A stretch of 64,000 nt of DNA from Chryseobacterium paridis (GCF_016595215.1 NZ_JAENHK010000010.1:744001-808000); one strand, 5' to 3'; shown: positions 33,681 to 43,892, numbered from the stretch's first letter. Program-made: numbers and translations. Notes: generated by a model from the sequence alone, not told the origin.

Positions 33681-35342
33681 ATGAAGAAACTCTACTTCAG
33701 TGCATTTTTGGTATGCACTATTTTGGGCCTCAATGCTCAGGAAGTGATCTGGCAAAAAAATATTAATTCTTCTACTCAGGATTTTCTTAGCCAGGTGACA
33801 ACAACTATTGATCAGCAGTATTTGATTACGGGAAGTGTTATACAAGCTGGAAGTTCGAAGCTGGATGCTGGAAGTAATGCCAGGCAAAATAACGGATATG
33901 ATTTTCATTTGGTAAAACTGAATCAGCAAGGTGATCAGGTTTGGGAGAAATATTTTGCAGGACAAAACCATGATTATCTTTCTGCTACAGTGACTACTCA
34001 GGATGGGGGATTCTTACTTTTAGGAACCTCATACTCAGGAAAAGGTCTTGATAAAAAAGATGATTCCAAGGGAGGATCGGATATTTGGCTCATCAGAATC
34101 AATGAATTTGGTGATGAATTGTGGCAGAAAACTTTAGGAACTTCTGCTGACGAAGAAGCTAGGGCTGTTATTCAAACAACAGATTTAGGATTTTTTGTAG
34201 CTGGGAATGTGCAAAGTTCACTTCAAGAGCCTCAGGAAACTTCGACACAAACGATATCTGGTTATGGTTCAAAGGATGTTTGGATCACCAGGCTTGATAA
34301 AAACGGAAAAGAATTATCACAACTTATTTTAGGTGGAAGAGGATTAGATGAAATAAAGAAAATGATCCCAACGAAAGATGGTGGGGCATTATTAGGGATC
34401 TATTCGAGGAGTTCCGAGGTTCGGGATTCGAGTTCCATGAATGAAAGCCCAACCACAGGAACCTCGAATCCCGTATCTCGCTACCCAAAGACCACGACCA
34501 ATGAGGGTGAAGGAGATTACTGGATCGTAAAGCTCAACAAAGACGGAAAAGTAGAATGGGAAAAGAACTTTGGCGGAAAGAGTGATGATCATTTAAGAAC
34601 ACTGGCTTTGACTTCAAATGGCTATATCATCGGAGGAGAATCAAGAAGTGAGAGATCAGGAAATAAGACTGTAGGAATTGAAGAGGGAACTGACTTATGG
34701 CTAATCTCTTTGAATGAAAGAGGTGATGAACAATGGCAAAAATCTCACAACTTTAAAAACAGGGATATTTTAATGGGGATGAGTGTGATAAGCGGGAAGC
34801 AGGATGATGGAAGTGGGAAGTCATCAACCAAAGGAATATTGTTGGGTGGATATACTCAGGCTGAAGGAAGAATGGAAACAAACGATGAAACATTCTGGAT
34901 GCTCTATCTGAATCAGGATGGTAATGAGCAGTGGAGAAAATATGTGAAGGGAGAGTCCAGAAAAAGAGAAGAAAGATTATCTGATATCAAACTAAACAGA
35001 GATGGTTCTATCATTTTAGCTGGAACCAGCGCAGAAGAACTTGGAAAAGAAAACTGGAAGATTATCAAACTTGGAGATAAACAGCTTGATCAGTTAATTG
35101 AAAAACAGGATATCAAGATCTATCCGAATCCTGTATCAGATTATGCTTATGTGGAGATTGGTTTTGATTTCAAGGAGGCAGATATCACTTTGTACGATAT
35201 GGGAGGAAGACAGCTACAGACTTTGAAAACTAAAAATAAAGTAACAAAGATTAATACTCAGTCATTAATACAAGGAGCTTATCTGGTGGTGATCAAAACA
35301 GATACGAATAAAACAGCTAATGCTAAACTGATTAAAAAATGA
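33681..35342 (+). CDS. T9SS-sorted beta-repeat exported protein
   Basis: 553 residues from ATG 33681, chosen because MKKLYFSAFLVCTILGLNAQ is a clean signal peptide. The body has repeated blocks of the pattern GG.D.WLI.LN..G...W.K..GG...D with TxDGG, likely a beta-propeller. The C-terminus (IKIYPNPVSDYAYVEIGF ... GAYLVVIKTD...KLIKK) is a type A sorting domain for type IX secretion, so the protein is exported to the cell surface. The stop overlaps the start of the next gene by 4 bases. An inverted repeat at 34416-34479 is inserted in frame and yields a Ser/Thr-rich loop. Confidence 0.88.
   Translation: MKKLYFSAFLVCTILGLNAQEVIWQKNINSSTQDFLSQVTTTIDQQYLITGSVIQAGSSKLDAGSNARQNNGYDFHLVKLNQQGDQVWEKYFAGQNHDYLSATVTTQDGGFLLLGTSYSGKGLDKKDDSKGGSDIWLIRINEFGDELWQKTLGTSADEEARAVIQTTDLGFFVAGNVQSSLQEPQETSTQTISGYGSKDVWITRLDKNGKELSQLILGGRGLDEIKKMIPTKDGGALLGIYSRSSEVRDSSSMNESPTTGTSNPVSRYPKTTTNEGEGDYWIVKLNKDGKVEWEKNFGGKSDDHLRTLALTSNGYIIGGESRSERSGNKTVGIEEGTDLWLISLNERGDEQWQKSHNFKNRDILMGMSVISGKQDDGSGKSSTKGILLGGYTQAEGRMETNDETFWMLYLNQDGNEQWRKYVKGESRKREERLSDIKLNRDGSIILAGTSAEELGKENWKIIKLGDKQLDQLIEKQDIKIYPNPVSDYAYVEIGFDFKEADITLYDMGGRQLQTLKTKNKVTKINTQSLIQGAYLVVIKTDTNKTANAKLIKK
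34416..34479. repeat. REP-like inverted repeat inside a coding region
   Basis: Left arm 34416-34436 (GAGGTTCGGGATTCGAGTTCC) is almost the reverse complement of right arm 34458-34479 (GGAACCTCGAATCCCGTATC and on), sharing CGGGATTCGAG exactly. It lies in frame between two propeller-like blocks and encodes a Ser/Thr-rich stretch with no counterpart in the other blocks. Confidence 0.65.
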
Positions 35343-38300
35343 AACTATTAATTAAAACAACAATTATCTTACTTTTTATAAAGTCCTTTGCTTTTGCACA
35401 AAATGTTGATGAACTTATAAAAAAAGATTTTATAGAAACTGAAGACCTAGAAAAAAATATCTCAAATAAAATATTTTCCGAAAATATTCTTCAAGCATCC
35501 CCCGTTGAAAAAAGAGATATTTTTAATTTTAATACGGTAAATGCTACTGAAGTTGATGGCTTTAATGGAAAAGCAAATATTACAATTCCAATATATGAAA
35601 TAAAGCAAGATGGTTTAGTTATTCCAATACAACTCTTATATAATACAGGAGGAGTTAAAGTAGATCAATTCGCAACAGAAGTTGGTCTAGGCTGGAGTTT
35701 AGATGCAGGCCCAGTAATTAATAAGGAAATAGTAGGTATGCCAGATTACAGATCTGTCTGGGGGTATACACAAACTTATGGGTTAAAGGAATATTTACAC
35801 GGATATCTAGCAGCAGAAGGGCCGTCTTGGGGAATTGATTCTCCTGATCTGTATAATATCAATATTAAAGGAGGAACAGCTTCATTTTACATTGATAAAT
35901 CTTTTAATCCCATTCTTATTTCACCGTACAATGGTATTAATATTTCTCTAACTCAAGGAAGATTTGATGAACAGTTTGTGAAAAAGTATGGATACTACAG
36001 AAATTTTACCGGAGTTTCTGGAGTGTGCTCTTCAAGGCCAAATACACCAACTTATCTCCTAGGCTACTATAGTGACTATAAATGTGAAAATATTTTTAAA
36101 ACTTATAAAGAAACTAAATCGATTGACATTATTTTTAATAGGTATACATATAGTTTTCGGGATGCTGATTATAGTATTCCTGTCAGTTTAATGACCTTGC
36201 CTGATACGTGTCCATTAGATGGTACGCCATGCTGGGGGAACACTTCAAGTAACATTGAAAGGTTGATCCCTAAATATAATATTACCAGTATAAATGACAA
36301 CTTAACACAAAAAAAAGTAATTTTTCTTTACGAAGAGTTAGCAGGTTCTAACAGTTATATAAGACATTCTCAAACTTTTAACATGATACTACCTGGAATA
36401 TCTGGTGATTACCCAATTCCTTCTAAGATTGTAGATGGATACAGTAGAGATTATGATATTTACATGAAAAAACTTATATCTAAAATAGTTACAGATAAAG
36501 AACAAATCGAATTTATTTATTTAAAAACACGAGAAGATAGCAAGTCTTTAGATATTCTAATTAATAGTCCTACAAACTTTAGTACTTATTATCCAGATCC
36601 ACTTTTATCAGAAATATATATTAAAGATAAAAACAATAGAGTAATAAATATGTACAGTTTCAACTATGAATATTTTAACTCTCAATGTACAAATCCAAAT
36701 TTACAGAGAAATATGGAGCAATGCAAGCGATTGAAACTGGTTAGTATGGTAAAATCCCCATCTACTAAACCCAATGAAAAAGAAGAATATAAATTTGAAT
36801 ACTATGAAGATTCTTTTTTACCTCAAATAGGATCCTATAGACAAGATCCCTTTGGATACAAATCTTCTCTTTCTGATTCTCAAACTTCTGAATCAACTAA
36901 TTATGGTGTTATTCTACCCAAAAAACCAAAAATGTTTACATATACGGATGATATCGCCAACAGTAGTGATAAGCTTACGTATGTCTCCACAATAAAAATA
37001 CCATCATTAAATCCTATTTCCGATATCGGATATGAACAAACTTTATCTAATCTACAAAATAGCAGAGCATGGAGTTTAAAAGCTATAGAGTATCCTACTA
37101 AAGCAAAACAATACTTTAATTATGAGTTAAACTCATTTTCTTGGAAAGGAAATAATATCCAAGGTGGAGGAATTAGAATCTCGAAGATAGATGTCACAGA
37201 TGGTTATTCTAATTATTCGATTAAATATGTGTACGAAAATGGAAGGGTAATCAGTTTACCAACCTATAATGGACATCAACAATTTTCTTTCGCCTCTAAT
37301 AATATGGTGGAAGCTAGACCACAAAATTTCTACTCCAAACTTTACTATATAAAAGGAAGTGTAGTAACATATGATAAAGTAAGTAAATTGATTGATAATA
37401 AAGGTAAGACGATTAATGAATATACTTCTATAAATGAGTTTCCAATGAAATTAGAAGGAAAGCACAATCCTACAAATACTTTGATTAACCTTTATCCTTA
37501 TTATTATGGTATAGGAAATCTGAAATTCAATTATTTACTTAAAAAAGATCATATAGGAAATCTAAAAAATGAATTTATATATGACAAAAATAACGTTTTA
37601 TTAAAAGAAACTAATATTACATATTCAAATCAAGAAACTTCTTTTCCAAATAATTACCCAATAATAAAAAATCTTTCATCTTACCCTACATATGATCGTG
37701 ATACAGAATTTAGCTATTACCCAATAGGGTATCCTGGCGGATATAGTACATCTCCAAAGTTTAGTTATCTTCCTGAAAATTATAGAAAGCTAAGAAACAA
37801 TATTAAAAGTAAAAAAATAACTGATTATTTTAATGAAGGAAGTATTATTACTACAGAAAATTACAATTATTTAGATTCGCATAATTCTATTAAAAGTATA
37901 ACGAAAGTACTACCTACCGAAATTATCTCTGAAGAATACTTATATCCTTTTGAATCGGGCTTACAGTACAATACAATAATGGCCAATGATGAGAGATACA
38001 AATTTATAAAGACTGGAAACATAATTAATAAAAATTCAAATTTCATTACAGGTGACTTAAAATTTTACAAAAATTTTAATGGGAATCAATTACTTCTTTC
38101 TGAATATAAAAGAATATTACAAGATAATAGCTTATTTACAGAAAAGACAATTGATCAATATGATTCAAAAGGAAATACCCAGCAATACACCACAAAAGAT
38201 GGTATTTCCACAACAATCATTTGGGGATATAACCAAACACAACCCATCGCAAAAATAGAAGGGGCTAAACTATCTGATATTCCACAATCTCAAATTACTG

Positions 38301-38575
38301 CTATTGTAAATGCTTCGAATGAAGATGCTTCCGATCCAACAAAAGAAAATTTGTTGATAACGGCGCTGGATAATTTCAGAAAAAACACTAGCTTATCTTC
38401 TTATCAGATTTCTACTTACACTTATGACCCTTTGATCGGAGTTACCAGTGTAACACCTCCATCAGGAATACGAGAGGTCTATATTTATGATACTGCCAAT
38501 CGATTGAAAGAGATAAGACAGGATTCCAAGACGGGTAATATCGTTAAAGAATTCAAATACAATTACAAAAACTAA
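35339..38575 (+). CDS. Large exported YD/Rhs-associated protein
   Basis: 1078 residues with signal peptide (IILLFIKSFAFAQ). The N-terminal part contains VDGFNGKANITIPIYEIKQD and VDQFATEVGLGWSLDAGPVI, the opening of Bacteroidota Rhs-like shell proteins, then a long region of strands and, near the end, YD-type elements such as YDSKGNTQQYTTKDGI, TYDPLIGVTSVTPPSG and YIYDTANRLKEIRQD. No Rhs core or toxin tail. It overlaps the upstream T9SS gene by 4 bases and precedes the full Rhs gene by 4 bases, so the three are translated from one message. It probably supplies part of a shell for the next protein; the role is inferred. Confidence 0.8.
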   Translation: MKLLIKTTIILLFIKSFAFAQNVDELIKKDFIETEDLEKNISNKIFSENILQASPVEKRDIFNFNTVNATEVDGFNGKANITIPIYEIKQDGLVIPIQLLYNTGGVKVDQFATEVGLGWSLDAGPVINKEIVGMPDYRSVWGYTQTYGLKEYLHGYLAAEGPSWGIDSPDLYNINIKGGTASFYIDKSFNPILISPYNGINISLTQGRFDEQFVKKYGYYRNFTGVSGVCSSRPNTPTYLLGYYSDYKCENIFKTYKETKSIDIIFNRYTYSFRDADYSIPVSLMTLPDTCPLDGTPCWGNTSSNIERLIPKYNITSINDNLTQKKVIFLYEELAGSNSYIRHSQTFNMILPGISGDYPIPSKIVDGYSRDYDIYMKKLISKIVTDKEQIEFIYLKTREDSKSLDILINSPTNFSTYYPDPLLSEIYIKDKNNRVINMYSFNYEYFNSQCTNPNLQRNMEQCKRLKLVSMVKSPSTKPNEKEEYKFEYYEDSFLPQIGSYRQDPFGYKSSLSDSQTSESTNYGVILPKKPKMFTYTDDIANSSDKLTYVSTIKIPSLNPISDIGYEQTLSNLQNSRAWSLKAIEYPTKAKQYFNYELNSFSWKGNNIQGGGIRISKIDVTDGYSNYSIKYVYENGRVISLPTYNGHQQFSFASNNMVEARPQNFYSKLYYIKGSVVTYDKVSKLIDNKGKTINEYTSINEFPMKLEGKHNPTNTLINLYPYYYGIGNLKFNYLLKKDHIGNLKNEFIYDKNNVLLKETNITYSNQETSFPNNYPIIKNLSSYPTYDRDTEFSYYPIGYPGGYSTSPKFSYLPENYRKLRNNIKSKKITDYFNEGSIITTENYNYLDSHNSIKSITKVLPTEIISEEYLYPFESGLQYNTIMANDERYKFIKTGNIINKNSNFITGDLKFYKNFNGNQLLLSEYKRILQDNSLFTEKTIDQYDSKGNTQQYTTKDGISTTIIWGYNQTQPIAKIEGAKLSDIPQSQITAIVNASNEDASDPTKENLLITALDNFRKNTSLSSYQISTYTYDPLIGVTSVTPPSGIREVYIYDTANRLKEIRQDSKTGNIVKEFKYNYKN

Positions 38576-38579
38576 CACA

Positions 38580-41500
38580 ATGAAAAAAATAATAATTCCT
38601 GTAAGCACCTTGGTTCTTATGATCAATTTTGCTTATTCCCAAAGCCTACCCAATACAGAAAACTATATCCAAACCAGAACCTATATTGATTCTGTAAAGA
38701 CAAGCAGTGCTACTGCCAAACAGTTTCATACAGTTCAATACTTTGATGGCTTGGGAAGACCTAAACAGATCGTTAATGTTAAAGCTTCTCCAAAAGGAAG
38801 GGATGTTGTTACTCATATCGAATATGATGGATTTGGAAGACAAGTCAAAGATTATCTACCTGTTCCACAAGCTCAAACCCTAAATGGCGCTATAGTTCCA
38901 ACACCTTTATCTAATGCTACTCAGGTAGGGATATACGGACAGGAAAAAATTTATGCTGAAAAGAGTTTGGAAAACTCACCTTTGGATAGGATATTAGAAC
39001 AAAAACAAGTTGGAACAGCATGGAATAATAAACCCATAAAGTTTGAATATGATGCGAATGTTTCTAAAGATTATGTAAGAAAATATGAAACTGCCACAAC
39101 ATGGGATTCTACGGAAAAAATGACAGTAACTACAGTTAAGCTACCTCAGTATTTTTTACCCAATACGCTTTATAAAAATGCTGTTAGTGATGAGGATGGT
39201 AATAAAACAATAGAATTTAAGAATGGACAAGGGCAACTTATTCTATCCAGAAAAGTTATTAGCGCTACAGAAAATGCAGACACCTATTATGTATACAATG
39301 AGTATAATCAGTTAGCTTTTGTTATTCCACCACTTGCTTCAGCACCCACTGTCGTAGCTGAGACTGTAGAAAACCTATATTATCAATACCGTTATGATGG
39401 AAAAGGCAGATTGGTAGAGAAAAAACTACCAGGCAAAGGTTGGGAATACATGGTATATGATAAAACTGACAGACTCATAATGACTCAGGATGCTGAATTG
39501 CGAAATAAAGGAAGATGGCTGATAACAAAGTACGATCAATTGGGAAGATCTGTCTATACAGGTCTTATTGCAAGAGGAAGTAGAGCAAGCCTGCAGGATA
39601 TTGCCAATAGCAGAGTAATCATAGAATCAAGGGATGATACTACAGGTTTTACATTAAACGGAATGAAAATCTATTACAGTAATTTTTATTTTAATAATAT
39701 TGAAACAGTTCTTTCAGTTAATTACTATGATACTTATCCTCCAAATTCTCCTGTAGTAACTAATGTATTTTCACAAAAGCTTTTAACAGATAATCCATCC
39801 AGTAAATATACTACTAAAGGACTGCCAACTGCTTCTTATGTTAAAAATATAGAAGATGATGGGTGGACTAAGAATTTTATGTGGTATGATACAAAAGGAA
39901 GATCCATAGGGAACAGGAGTATTAATCATTTAGGAGGTTTTACCATTGTAAACAATAGGCTTGACTTCGCGGGGACCATCATCCAAACCAATACTTATCA
40001 TAAAAGGCTTGCTTCTGATCCTCAGATAAGTATACAGGAAAGATTTACTTATGACCACCAAAATAGACTTCTAAGACATACCCATCAGGTAAATACGAAT
40101 CCTATTGAAATCCTAGCTCTGAATATTTATAATGAGCTTTCACAATTAGAAAGCAAGAAGGTTGGAGGAACTACAACATCACCCCTTCAGGAAATTGATT
40201 ATGACTACAATATCAGAGGGTGGCTTACTGATATTAATAAAAATCAGATGTTAGTTCCTAATCTTGGTGGAAAATTATTTTCTTATAAAATCAAATATGA
40301 ACAGAAACAAGGAATCACTAATCCATCACCTTCATTATTTGCTGGAAAAGATGTAAAACCGAAATTCAATGGAAATATCGTTGAAGTAGATTGGCGAATC
40401 GTTGAAAGTTTAGGAGTTAATCCCTCCCTTACTCCAAAAAGATATGGTTATGCTTATGATGCATTAAACAGATTGACTGCAGGTTATTACCAGAACCCCA
40501 ATAATCCTAACAGTAGGGAAAATATCGAATCCCTGTCCTATGACTTGAACGGAAATATTATTAATCTTTACAGGACTTCTGTTATTGAAAATAATAACAC
40601 GACTCCTACCGTCATTGACAACCTCAATTATACCTACAGAGGGAATCAGGCAACAAAAATCAAAGATGAAAGTGGAAATAAGACTGGTTACGAAGGCACC
40701 CAAGGTTCGCCTATTGAATATGATTTGAATGGGAATATGAAAAATATGACGGACAAGCAAATTACAGGAATTAGTTATAATTACCTGAACCTTCCCAATT
40801 CTATCAATATCGATTGGGGTCAAATAACAACATATATCAAAACAAAATACCGAGCCGATGGCGTAAAACTAAAAAAAGAAAACATCAAAACTTCTACAGG
40901 TTTTTCGGGAACTGATACGAATACGCAGGAAACTGATTATCTGGATGGATTTCAATATTTAAAAACTACCTCTACGAGCTCAGGAGGCGGAGGCGGTTCA
41001 GAAATGATGACAAGCAGAGCATATGAACCAGAAGCATTTACTCCTACAGGAGATCGTGAACCTGAGACTGGTCCTTATGAAACTTTGATTACTGCTGATT
41101 TAGCAGTTCCCACATTACAATTTTTCCCAACTACAGAAGGATTTTATGATTACATAAATAAACGTTATATTTATCAATATAAAGATCATCTAGGGAATAT
41201 AAGGCTAAGTTATGCTAAAAACACCACAGGAGCAGTTGAAATTTTAGACAGCAACGATTATTATCCTTTTGGAATGAATCATCTGAAAACAGGAAATGCC
41301 TTCTTTGGACCAAGTAGTTTTAAAAATTACAAATACAATGGGAAGGAATTACAAGAGACTGGAATGTATGATTATGGGGCGAGATTATATATGTCGGATA
41401 TAGGTAGATGGGGGGTGATTGATCCTCTTACAGAAACTTCGAGAAGATGGAGCACCTATAACTATGCTTATAATAATCCAATTAGATTTATTGATCCTGA

Positions 41501-42188
41501 TGGAAGACAGGGTACAGATTGGTTCAAAAACTCTTTTGGCGACATGGAGTTCAGAAGTGATATTCAGAGTCAACAAGATATGACTGATAAAGGAGTTGAA
41601 GGGGAATATGTAGGTGAAACGTCTCAAGTAGGAAATTTAACTTACGCAGCAGATGGAAATGTATATGACGATTCTGCTTCTGGTGGTGGATTACCTGTAG
41701 AAAATGGTAAAGTTAAAGATATTGCAGAAGTTACAGCTACATTTAAGTCAAGTCCTTCTTCAATTAGAAAAGGATGGAATCTTTTAGCAGATAATGTTAT
41801 TTCAAAACCGGTTGAAGGGATTCAAGTTGTAGGATACCTTTTTTATGGAACTGGACTTGCAATATCTGACATGATTGAAACGGGAGATGTTGGGGATAAA
41901 CATATAAAAATGGATATAACTCTAAGGGGGTTCAAGGACGGTAAATGGCAGAAAACGCTAGAATATAAAGATGGAAGCACTATAATGTCTGAAGCTGATA
42001 AATTTGAAAAATTAGCAGTACCTGGTGTTGAAGCAATGACTGCGGGAGTTAGTTTTGGATTTAAGCCATTTACTAAGTTTGGTGCTGTAGGAAATGCTGT
42101 TGGCAATTGGGGAGTAAATACAGCTGCCAAAACTGCTGTAAAAAAAGGAACATATCAGTTAGGCCCTAAAAAAGATAAAAATGATTGA
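38580..42188 (+). CDS. Rhs-repeat protein with DUF6443-type N-terminus and variable toxin-like tail
   Basis: 1202 residues, signal peptide ending FAYSQ. The start (ENYIQTRTYIDS...QYFDGLGRPKQIV) is the DUF6443-type domain, followed by YD repeats (YDGKGRLVEKKLPG, YDYNIRGWLTDINK, YDLNGNIINLYR). The Rhs-associated core is complete: YKDHLGNIRLSY, NDYYPFGMNH, YKYNGKELQETGMYDYGARL, DIGRWGVIDPL and NPIRFIDPDGRQG at about residue 975. The last ~225 residues differ from the second tip downstream and form the probable effector part, with a hydrophobic segment; no known toxin fold recognised. Stop overlaps the next start by 8 bases. Confidence 0.9.
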   Translation: MKKIIIPVSTLVLMINFAYSQSLPNTENYIQTRTYIDSVKTSSATAKQFHTVQYFDGLGRPKQIVNVKASPKGRDVVTHIEYDGFGRQVKDYLPVPQAQTLNGAIVPTPLSNATQVGIYGQEKIYAEKSLENSPLDRILEQKQVGTAWNNKPIKFEYDANVSKDYVRKYETATTWDSTEKMTVTTVKLPQYFLPNTLYKNAVSDEDGNKTIEFKNGQGQLILSRKVISATENADTYYVYNEYNQLAFVIPPLASAPTVVAETVENLYYQYRYDGKGRLVEKKLPGKGWEYMVYDKTDRLIMTQDAELRNKGRWLITKYDQLGRSVYTGLIARGSRASLQDIANSRVIIESRDDTTGFTLNGMKIYYSNFYFNNIETVLSVNYYDTYPPNSPVVTNVFSQKLLTDNPSSKYTTKGLPTASYVKNIEDDGWTKNFMWYDTKGRSIGNRSINHLGGFTIVNNRLDFAGTIIQTNTYHKRLASDPQISIQERFTYDHQNRLLRHTHQVNTNPIEILALNIYNELSQLESKKVGGTTTSPLQEIDYDYNIRGWLTDINKNQMLVPNLGGKLFSYKIKYEQKQGITNPSPSLFAGKDVKPKFNGNIVEVDWRIVESLGVNPSLTPKRYGYAYDALNRLTAGYYQNPNNPNSRENIESLSYDLNGNIINLYRTSVIENNNTTPTVIDNLNYTYRGNQATKIKDESGNKTGYEGTQGSPIEYDLNGNMKNMTDKQITGISYNYLNLPNSINIDWGQITTYIKTKYRADGVKLKKENIKTSTGFSGTDTNTQETDYLDGFQYLKTTSTSSGGGGGSEMMTSRAYEPEAFTPTGDREPETGPYETLITADLAVPTLQFFPTTEGFYDYINKRYIYQYKDHLGNIRLSYAKNTTGAVEILDSNDYYPFGMNHLKTGNAFFGPSSFKNYKYNGKELQETGMYDYGARLYMSDIGRWGVIDPLTETSRRWSTYNYAYNNPIRFIDPDGRQGTDWFKNSFGDMEFRSDIQSQQDMTDKGVEGEYVGETSQVGNLTYAADGNVYDDSASGGGLPVENGKVKDIAEVTATFKSSPSSIRKGWNLLADNVISKPVEGIQVVGYLFYGTGLAISDMIETGDVGDKHIKMDITLRGFKDGKWQKTLEYKDGSTIMSEADKFEKLAVPGVEAMTAGVSFGFKPFTKFGAVGNAVGNWGVNTAAKTAVKKGTYQLGPKKDKND

Positions 42189-42363
42189 TTTTGTATTTGG
42201 AGGATTTGGAGCATTTATTAGATGGATTTTTGTATATAAATGTAATTCAAAAAAAATGGCTGAATCTTATAATTCTAACACAATGCAAGAGGGAATAAAG
42301 AATAATTTAGTGGGACTTCTTTTGATACCTATAGCTATTATAATAGGATTATTGATTAAATAA
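42181..42363 (+). CDS. Small two-helix membrane protein, candidate immunity protein
   Basis: 60 residues: hydrophobic FVFGGFGAFIRWIFVY, a polar middle with KKMAESYNSNTMQEGIKNN, and LVGLLLIPIAIIIGLLIK at the end. Starts 8 bases inside the Rhs gene, which is the usual coupling for a toxin and its immunity partner. A membrane-located immunity protein would fit a tail that acts on or in the inner membrane, but neither the toxin nor the immunity role is proven. Confidence 0.65.
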   Translation: MIDFVFGGFGAFIRWIFVYKCNSKKMAESYNSNTMQEGIKNNLVGLLLIPIAIIIGLLIK

Positions 42364-42406
42364 CACCGCTCTGCGAAGTTTGTAACTTCGTAGCAGATAA
42401 TAAACC

Positions 42407-43450
42407 ACCGATCATCTAGGGAATGTGAGATTAAGTTATCTCAAAAATACCACAGGAGCAGTTGAAATTTTAGACAGCAACGATTATTATCCTTTTGGAA
42501 TGAATCATCTGAAAACAGGAAATGCCTTCTTTGGGCCAAGTAGTTTTAAAAATTATAAGTACAATGGTAAAGAACTTCAGGAAACCGGTTTTGTGTCTAT
42601 GGACTTCAGACATTATGCTCCTGATATTGGTCGTTTTGTATCTCAGGATAGAATTTCTGAAATAATGCCTAATCTGACCCCATACCGTTTCGCTTTTAAT
42701 AATCCTGTTTATTTTTCTGATCCAACTGGTTTGTTTGAAAAAGGAAATAATGTGTTAGCATATCCAGAACGGCCAGGAACAGAAAAAAGAGAAAAATGGG
42801 TTGATAATGATGGAACTTTCACATGGAATGGTAATATGTGGATAGATAATAATGGAGCTGGTATTTCCTATAAAGAAGGGCAAATTGAGGAAGTTTCAGT
42901 TGGTACATCAAAATCTTCTTCATCTTCTAGTTATGCTGGAATTGAAAATGATATTTCTTCAAGTATTTGGTTAACCAATACTGCGGTTGGGGCAACTTCC
43001 GCGTATACAGTTTATAGGGGTCAGTATCATTTGAGTAATGAATTATGGAGATATCAACCTAATGGAAAGCAAAAAATTATAACCCCATGGAATAAAATGA
43101 AAAATGGAAAAAATTATTGGAATAATAATTTTGCGAAAACAGCAAGACTCAGCCAGTTAGAAAAAGTGAAAAATATAAGAAATATTAGTTCAAAATTAAC
43201 AAAAGCTGGAGGTATTTTACTTGGAGCAGATATTATTTTATCTGGAGAAATTAAACCATCTCATTTTGTAAATGGATTTATGTTGGGACTATCAACCTCA
43301 GGTGTTGGTTCAATAGTAGCAGGCGCCTGGTTTATTGCAGATTTTGGAACAATGGGAGCAAATTACTTAATTAATGGTGAAGCAAAGGGCTTAGGCGACA
43401 TGCTAGATGAATCAATTGGAACTTATGAAATTTATGATGGAATATATTAA
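42407..43450 (+). pseudogene. Orphan Rhs tip: headless Rhs core with a different C-terminal tail
   Basis: Homology to the Rhs core starts abruptly at TTDHLGNVRLSYLKN (42404-42448), just after an in-frame stop at 42401. The only possible start is GTG 42425 inside the core, with no signal peptide or YD repeats. The next ~120 bases match 41223-41342 with about three differences, then the sequences drift and the tails are unrelated. The tip ends in a Gly/Ala-rich hydrophobic part (GGILLGADIILSG, LGLSTSGVGSIVAGAWFIAD). This is the layout of a displaced, silent toxin cassette that can be joined to the intact Rhs gene by recombination. Confidence 0.8.
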
Positions 43451-43814
43451 ACCAAAATTTCCAGCTTTTGATATTGATTATAAAGGAAGTATGGATTATA
43501 TAAAAGAAGACCCTTTGTTTATTGATGAATTTTATTATTCTAAATCCAATGATTATTTTAATAATGAAATTTTAAATCATACAATAATTGATAGTAATGG
43601 AAATACATTTAAAATAGTAGGAAAAAAAGATCTTTCAGGAATAATTCGATTTTTACCTTTTTCAAAAAAGGCAGAATATATATTTGAAAAGCTGGAAAAA
43701 AAGTATACTCTTGAAGAATTGAAATTGATACTCAATAAATTTATCGATAATAAAGAAATTCAAGAGAATATGATTAAAGCAAAAAATATTGAAGATTTAT
43801 TTCTTGGAAGGTAA
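43437..43814 (+). CDS. Candidate immunity protein of the orphan Rhs tip
   Basis: 125 residues from ATG 43437 (ATG 43434 also possible; the longer frame from 43407 lies deep in the tip gene). Starts 14 bases before the tip's stop codon, as expected for a toxin partner. Soluble, acidic and Lys-rich: MEYIKPKFPAFDIDYKGSMD, then NHTIIDSNGNTFKIVGK and a C-terminal helical part with EKKYTLEELKLILNKFIDNK. No known family recognised. Very low GC compared with neighbours, common for cassettes of this kind. Confidence 0.65.
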   Translation: MEYIKPKFPAFDIDYKGSMDYIKEDPLFIDEFYYSKSNDYFNNEILNHTIIDSNGNTFKIVGKKDLSGIIRFLPFSKKAEYIFEKLEKKYTLEELKLILNKFIDNKEIQENMIKAKNIEDLFLGR

Positions 43815-43892
43815 TTTTTTCGCCCTCCTCTTCTGATACTTCATTGATCCTTTCGTGTGGTAATGTATAAAACTTAGTACTAATAACAAACA

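Noticed and set aside
42425..43450. The second Rhs tip as a full independent gene
   Set aside because: Its only start is a GTG inside the conserved core, with an in-frame stop just upstream of the homology and no signal peptide; treated as a cassette or pseudogene.
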